Positions 6,040 to 8,081 of a DNA stretch of 8,081 nt are shown here, piece after piece. Each line of letters opens with the position of its first letter. Position 1 is the stretch's first letter. The notes beneath the pieces were generated by a model that saw only the letters and a program-made list of their open reading frames with translations, was not told the origin of the DNA and ran no database searches. Source of the stretch: an uncultured Spirochaetales bacterium. GTDB taxonomy: Bacteria > Spirochaetota > Spirochaetia > Sphaerochaetales > Sphaerochaetaceae. The position numbers were made by a program, and so were the translations under genes. The DNA lies in the NCBI GenBank assembly GCA_949292445.1, contig CASEZU010000121.1, positions 1 to 8,081 on the forward strand, read 5' to 3'.

Positions 6040-7032
6040 GTGAAAGCGTTCAGGATATCCGCTCTCCTGCTGGCGGCCATGTTAATGTTCTCCTCCTGCA
6101 CGGAGGATATGGTTTCCGATTCCCGCATTGCGATGGGAACCCTCGTCACCGTGTCGCTCCCGGAGCGCGATGCTGCGGCTATGGATGATGTCTTCTCACT
6201 GATCTATGAGATTGACGGTGAGATATCGAGATTTTCAGAGAAGTCATGGATCGGGCGCATAAACGAAGCTGCGGGCAGTGCTCCTGTCCAGGTTCCGGAA
6301 GAGATATACAGCCTTGTGAAGGAGGCCGTTGAGATGGCATACAGGACGGGCGGGGTCTTCAACCCTGCGGTAGGACCGCTCTCATCGCTCTGGGCTCTCG
6401 GTACTGAGGATGCACGGGTTCCTTCGCAGGACGAGATAAGCCGGGTGCTGCCGCTCCTTGATTACACCCTGATCGAACTGGATGACAGCGACCACTCTGT
6501 CTTCCTTCCTCTTCCCGGCATGGCCCTGGACCTCGGCGGTGTAGGCAAGGGCTATGCTTCTGACAAAGTCGCTGAGCTTCTCGGCGCACTCGGCGTCGGG
6601 AGCGCACTGGTAAATCTCGGCGGAAACGTGCTTGCCTATGGAACGCGTCCTGACGGAGAGCCATGGCGGATCGGCATAAGGGACCCCGAGGGAGATGCCT
6701 CATCATATTTCATCGTAGTGGATGTCTCTGATTCCACTGTGATCACATCCGGAGGGTATCAGAGGTATATAGAGAAGGATGGTGTCAGGTATCATCATAT
6801 ACTGAACTCCGAGACAGGCTATCCCTATGAGACTGACATACTCTCCGCGACTGTCATCTCATCATCCGGCACTCTCGGGGACATGCTCTCAACCACGCTG
6901 TTTGCGGAGGGCTCGGATAAGGCGATGGCGAGTGCACGGGCTTTCGGCGTCAGATGCATACTTCTGCTGGAGGATGGCTCAGTCCTCGATTCTGACAGCT
7001 CTGATGGCGATGTAGCAGTCATGGAGGAATGA
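6040..7032 (+). CDS. apbE: FAD:protein FMN transferase lipoprotein (ApbE/Ftp)
   Basis: It attaches FMN from FAD covalently to threonines of extracytoplasmic redox proteins such as Rnf/Nqr subunits, acting outside the inner membrane. From GTG 6040 the 330-residue product begins with a lipoprotein signal (MKAFRISALLLAAMLMFSS) with lipidated Cys20. Family motifs in order: MGTLVTV (32-38), FNPAVGPLSSLW (107-118), LDLGGVGKGYASDKV (163-177), NLGGNVLAYG (192-201), RIGIRDP (210-216), ITSGGYQRY (235-243), HHILNSETGYP (252-262) and GDMLSTTLF (280-288) with the Mg2+-binding Asp281. The catalytic core is intact. An alternative TTG start at 6004 with a good Shine-Dalgarno would lengthen the n-region by 12 residues and keep the lipobox. 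Spirochaetal homologues (T. pallidum Ftp) can also hydrolyse FAD. The acidic tail (DSDSSDGD) lies antisense to the convergent methyltransferase gene. Confidence 0.95.
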   Translation: MKAFRISALLLAAMLMFSSCTEDMVSDSRIAMGTLVTVSLPERDAAAMDDVFSLIYEIDGEISRFSEKSWIGRINEAAGSAPVQVPEEIYSLVKEAVEMAYRTGGVFNPAVGPLSSLWALGTEDARVPSQDEISRVLPLLDYTLIELDDSDHSVFLPLPGMALDLGGVGKGYASDKVAELLGALGVGSALVNLGGNVLAYGTRPDGEPWRIGIRDPEGDASSYFIVVDVSDSTVITSGGYQRYIEKDGVRYHHILNSETGYPYETDILSATVISSSGTLGDMLSTTLFAEGSDKAMASARAFGVRCILLLEDGSVLDSDSSDGDVAVMEE

Positions 7033-7842
7033 GTCGACAGGCTCGAATGAGGTTCCGTCTGAGAAGAATCCCGTGATGGCGAAGCCGCATTCAGTGAGCC
7101 CTCCGATGATAGCCTCCAGCGTATGGGAGAATTCAACGGTGTCCCCCTTTGCTATTCTCCTCTTCAGCTCCTTCTCCGAAAGGCTTTTCTCATCGGAGAA
7201 GGGGATTGTGTACTTTATTTTCATCCTTCCCTTTGCAAGCAGCCTGTCATCGAACATGTAGAGAGCGGGGTTTGCTATGCCGAATATGTAGATGCCTCCC
7301 TTGCGGAGCACTCTTGCGGCCTCTCTGTACACACGGAGGATATCCGGGACGAAATTGAGCGATACAGGAGAGATGATGCCGTCGAACGCGCCGTCCGGAA
7401 AGACGGAGAGATCCGACATGTCCATCTCGTGAAGTCTTGCATTCAGGCTGTAGAGATCCAGGGCTTCTTTGTCCTTTTCAAGCATCCTGTGGCTGGCGTC
7501 CACGCATTCCACGCTGCAGCCATATGCGGCGAGTACGGGTGTCTGCTGGCCTCCGCCTCCGCCGAGGAGCAGCACATGGCCGCCTCTGAGCGGCTCTATC
7601 CATGAAAGAGGTACATTCCTGTCTATCGTTACCCTGACACCGGGCCTGCCGTTTCCCGCCTCCCTGATTTCCTCTGCAGAGGCGATCCTCGCCCAGGCGC
7701 TTCCGTTCTCAGCCTCTCCATCCCATGCTCTGCCGTTTATTCCAGCTTCATCCATGCATCTGAGGTTGGCATCGTATTCTTCCGCCGTCAAGAAGAATGG
7801 CATCATGCTTCTTATCGTGGTAGTATTCGGATATGCTGGCAT
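6979..7842 (-). CDS. Class I SAM-dependent methyltransferase
   Basis: A 287-residue cytoplasmic protein with a Rossmann methyltransferase core. Motif I is HVLLLGGGGGQQTPVLA (89-105), the glycine-rich SAM loop; VECVDAS (111-117) gives the ribose-binding acidic residue; NARLHEMDMSDLSVF (134-148) precedes the adenine-binding region; FDGIISPVSLNFVPD (153-167) and VLRKGGIYIFGIANP (178-192) are the UbiE-like post-motif strands. An N-terminal segment of about 80 residues and a C-terminal segment (about 195-287) decorate the core and would determine the substrate, which I cannot name. ATG 7842 has GAGGA nine bases upstream. Tandem ATGs at 7806/7803 are alternatives and would clear the divergent neighbour's promoter. 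The last 17 codons are antisense to apbE. Confidence 0.9.
   Translation of the reverse strand: MPAYPNTTTIRSMMPFFLTAEEYDANLRCMDEAGINGRAWDGEAENGSAWARIASAEEIREAGNGRPGVRVTIDRNVPLSWIEPLRGGHVLLLGGGGGQQTPVLAAYGCSVECVDASHRMLEKDKEALDLYSLNARLHEMDMSDLSVFPDGAFDGIISPVSLNFVPDILRVYREAARVLRKGGIYIFGIANPALYMFDDRLLAKGRMKIKYTIPFSDEKSLSEKELKRRIAKGDTVEFSHTLEAIIGGLTECGFAITGFFSDGTSFEPVDSFLHDCYIAIRAVRIED
7797..7826 (+). promoter_or_regulatory. Promoter of the right-edge membrane protein, leaderless geometry
   Basis: TAGTAT (7821-7826) is followed by exactly six bases and the ATG at 7833. ATGGCA (7797-7802), 18 bp upstream, is a four-of-six -35. The elements lie within the first codons of the methyltransferase if that gene starts at 7842. 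Confidence 0.45.
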
Positions 7843-8081
7843 TCAGACGGATCCTCGCATTCTCATCGCGCATACATACCTATCTGCTCGCTCTGTACAT
7901 CTTCTTTGCGATACTCTTCGTGCTGTTCCTGTACTATCCGGTGAGCGAGGTGCTTGTATCGTTCGTGACGCTTGTGCAGATGCTCTTGGGCTGGACGATT
8001 GTCCTCGAAGGCTTCTGGATAGTGTTCGCGTCGGTGTATCAGTTCTTCTATTCGCGCGTGATGTGCCTGCAGCCTATGCTG
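7833..8081 (+). CDS. Integral membrane protein, N-terminal fragment (runs off the right edge)
   Basis: This frame stays open for 83 codons to the window end. The product starts MLAFRRILAFSSRIHTY, a positively charged cytoplasmic n-region, followed by two strongly hydrophobic stretches: about residues 18-36 (LLALYIFFAILFVLFLYY core) and about 44-71 (VTLVQMLLGWTIVL and FWIVFASVYQFFY). The positive-inside rule suggests the N-terminus is cytoplasmic. I do not recognise the family. The ATG at 7833 follows a TAGTAT hexamer by six bases, lacks a Shine-Dalgarno, and overlaps the 5' end of the divergent methyltransferase gene by 10 bp if that gene starts at 7842. No function can be offered from this fragment. 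Confidence 0.65.
   Translation, partial: MLAFRRILAFSSRIHTYLLALYIFFAILFVLFLYYPVSEVLVSFVTLVQMLLGWTIVLEGFWIVFASVYQFFYSRVMCLQPML

Noticed and set aside
7123..7605. 160-codon plus-strand open frame
   Set aside because: It is antisense to the methyltransferase core, with no start signal or domain pattern.
1..8081. CRISPR arrays, tRNA or rRNA genes, insertion sequences, attachment sites
   Set aside because: No repeated spaced units, cloverleaf-like segments, transposase motifs or long terminal repeats were seen on reading both strands.

Overview
The window is a compact bacterial chromosomal segment with moderately high GC. It holds ten protein genes (eight complete, two cut by the window edges) and no rRNA, tRNA, CRISPR array, insertion sequence or phage gene that I can see. 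The content suggests a bacterium with direct glutaminyl-tRNA synthesis and a lipoprotein-type ApbE flavin transferase. The style of the ApbE lipoprotein and of the edge MFS transporter resembles gut or sediment spirochaetes (Sphaerochaeta/Treponema relatives). That assignment is a tentative inference from memory of family sequences, not a search result.

Layout, left to right: the N-terminus of an MFS transporter (-), diverging from an AraC-family regulator (+); a TIM-barrel amidohydrolase (-), glutaminyl-tRNA synthetase glnS (-) and a small beta-rich, possibly concanavalin-A-like protein (-); then, diverging, a short PfkB/ribokinase-like protein (+) lacking the ATP-binding C-terminal part; a Cof-type HAD phosphatase (-); an ApbE flavin transferase lipoprotein (+); a class I SAM methyltransferase (-); and the start of an integral membrane protein (+). 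Strands alternate almost gene by gene. All three convergent pairs overlap at their 3' ends (57, 8 and 54 bp), and all gaps between genes are shorter than 130 bp. There is no gene-free stretch above 300 bases.

The genes look like largely independent functions: translation (glnS), flavinylation of extracytoplasmic redox proteins (apbE), sugar transport and control (MFS/AraC), and sugar or sugar-phosphate handling (PfkB-like, HAD). They do not form one pathway.

The most unusual signal is in the promoters. Five genes that begin a transcription unit have a TAnnnT -10 hexamer exactly six bases before the start codon, and two more have weaker versions of the layout. Most of these also have a TTG-like -35 about 17 bp further upstream. 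This places the transcription start on the first base of the start codon, so leaderless mRNAs appear to be the local default. glnS (AAGGA Shine-Dalgarno plus a 5' leader containing a 10-bp inverted repeat) is the clear exception.
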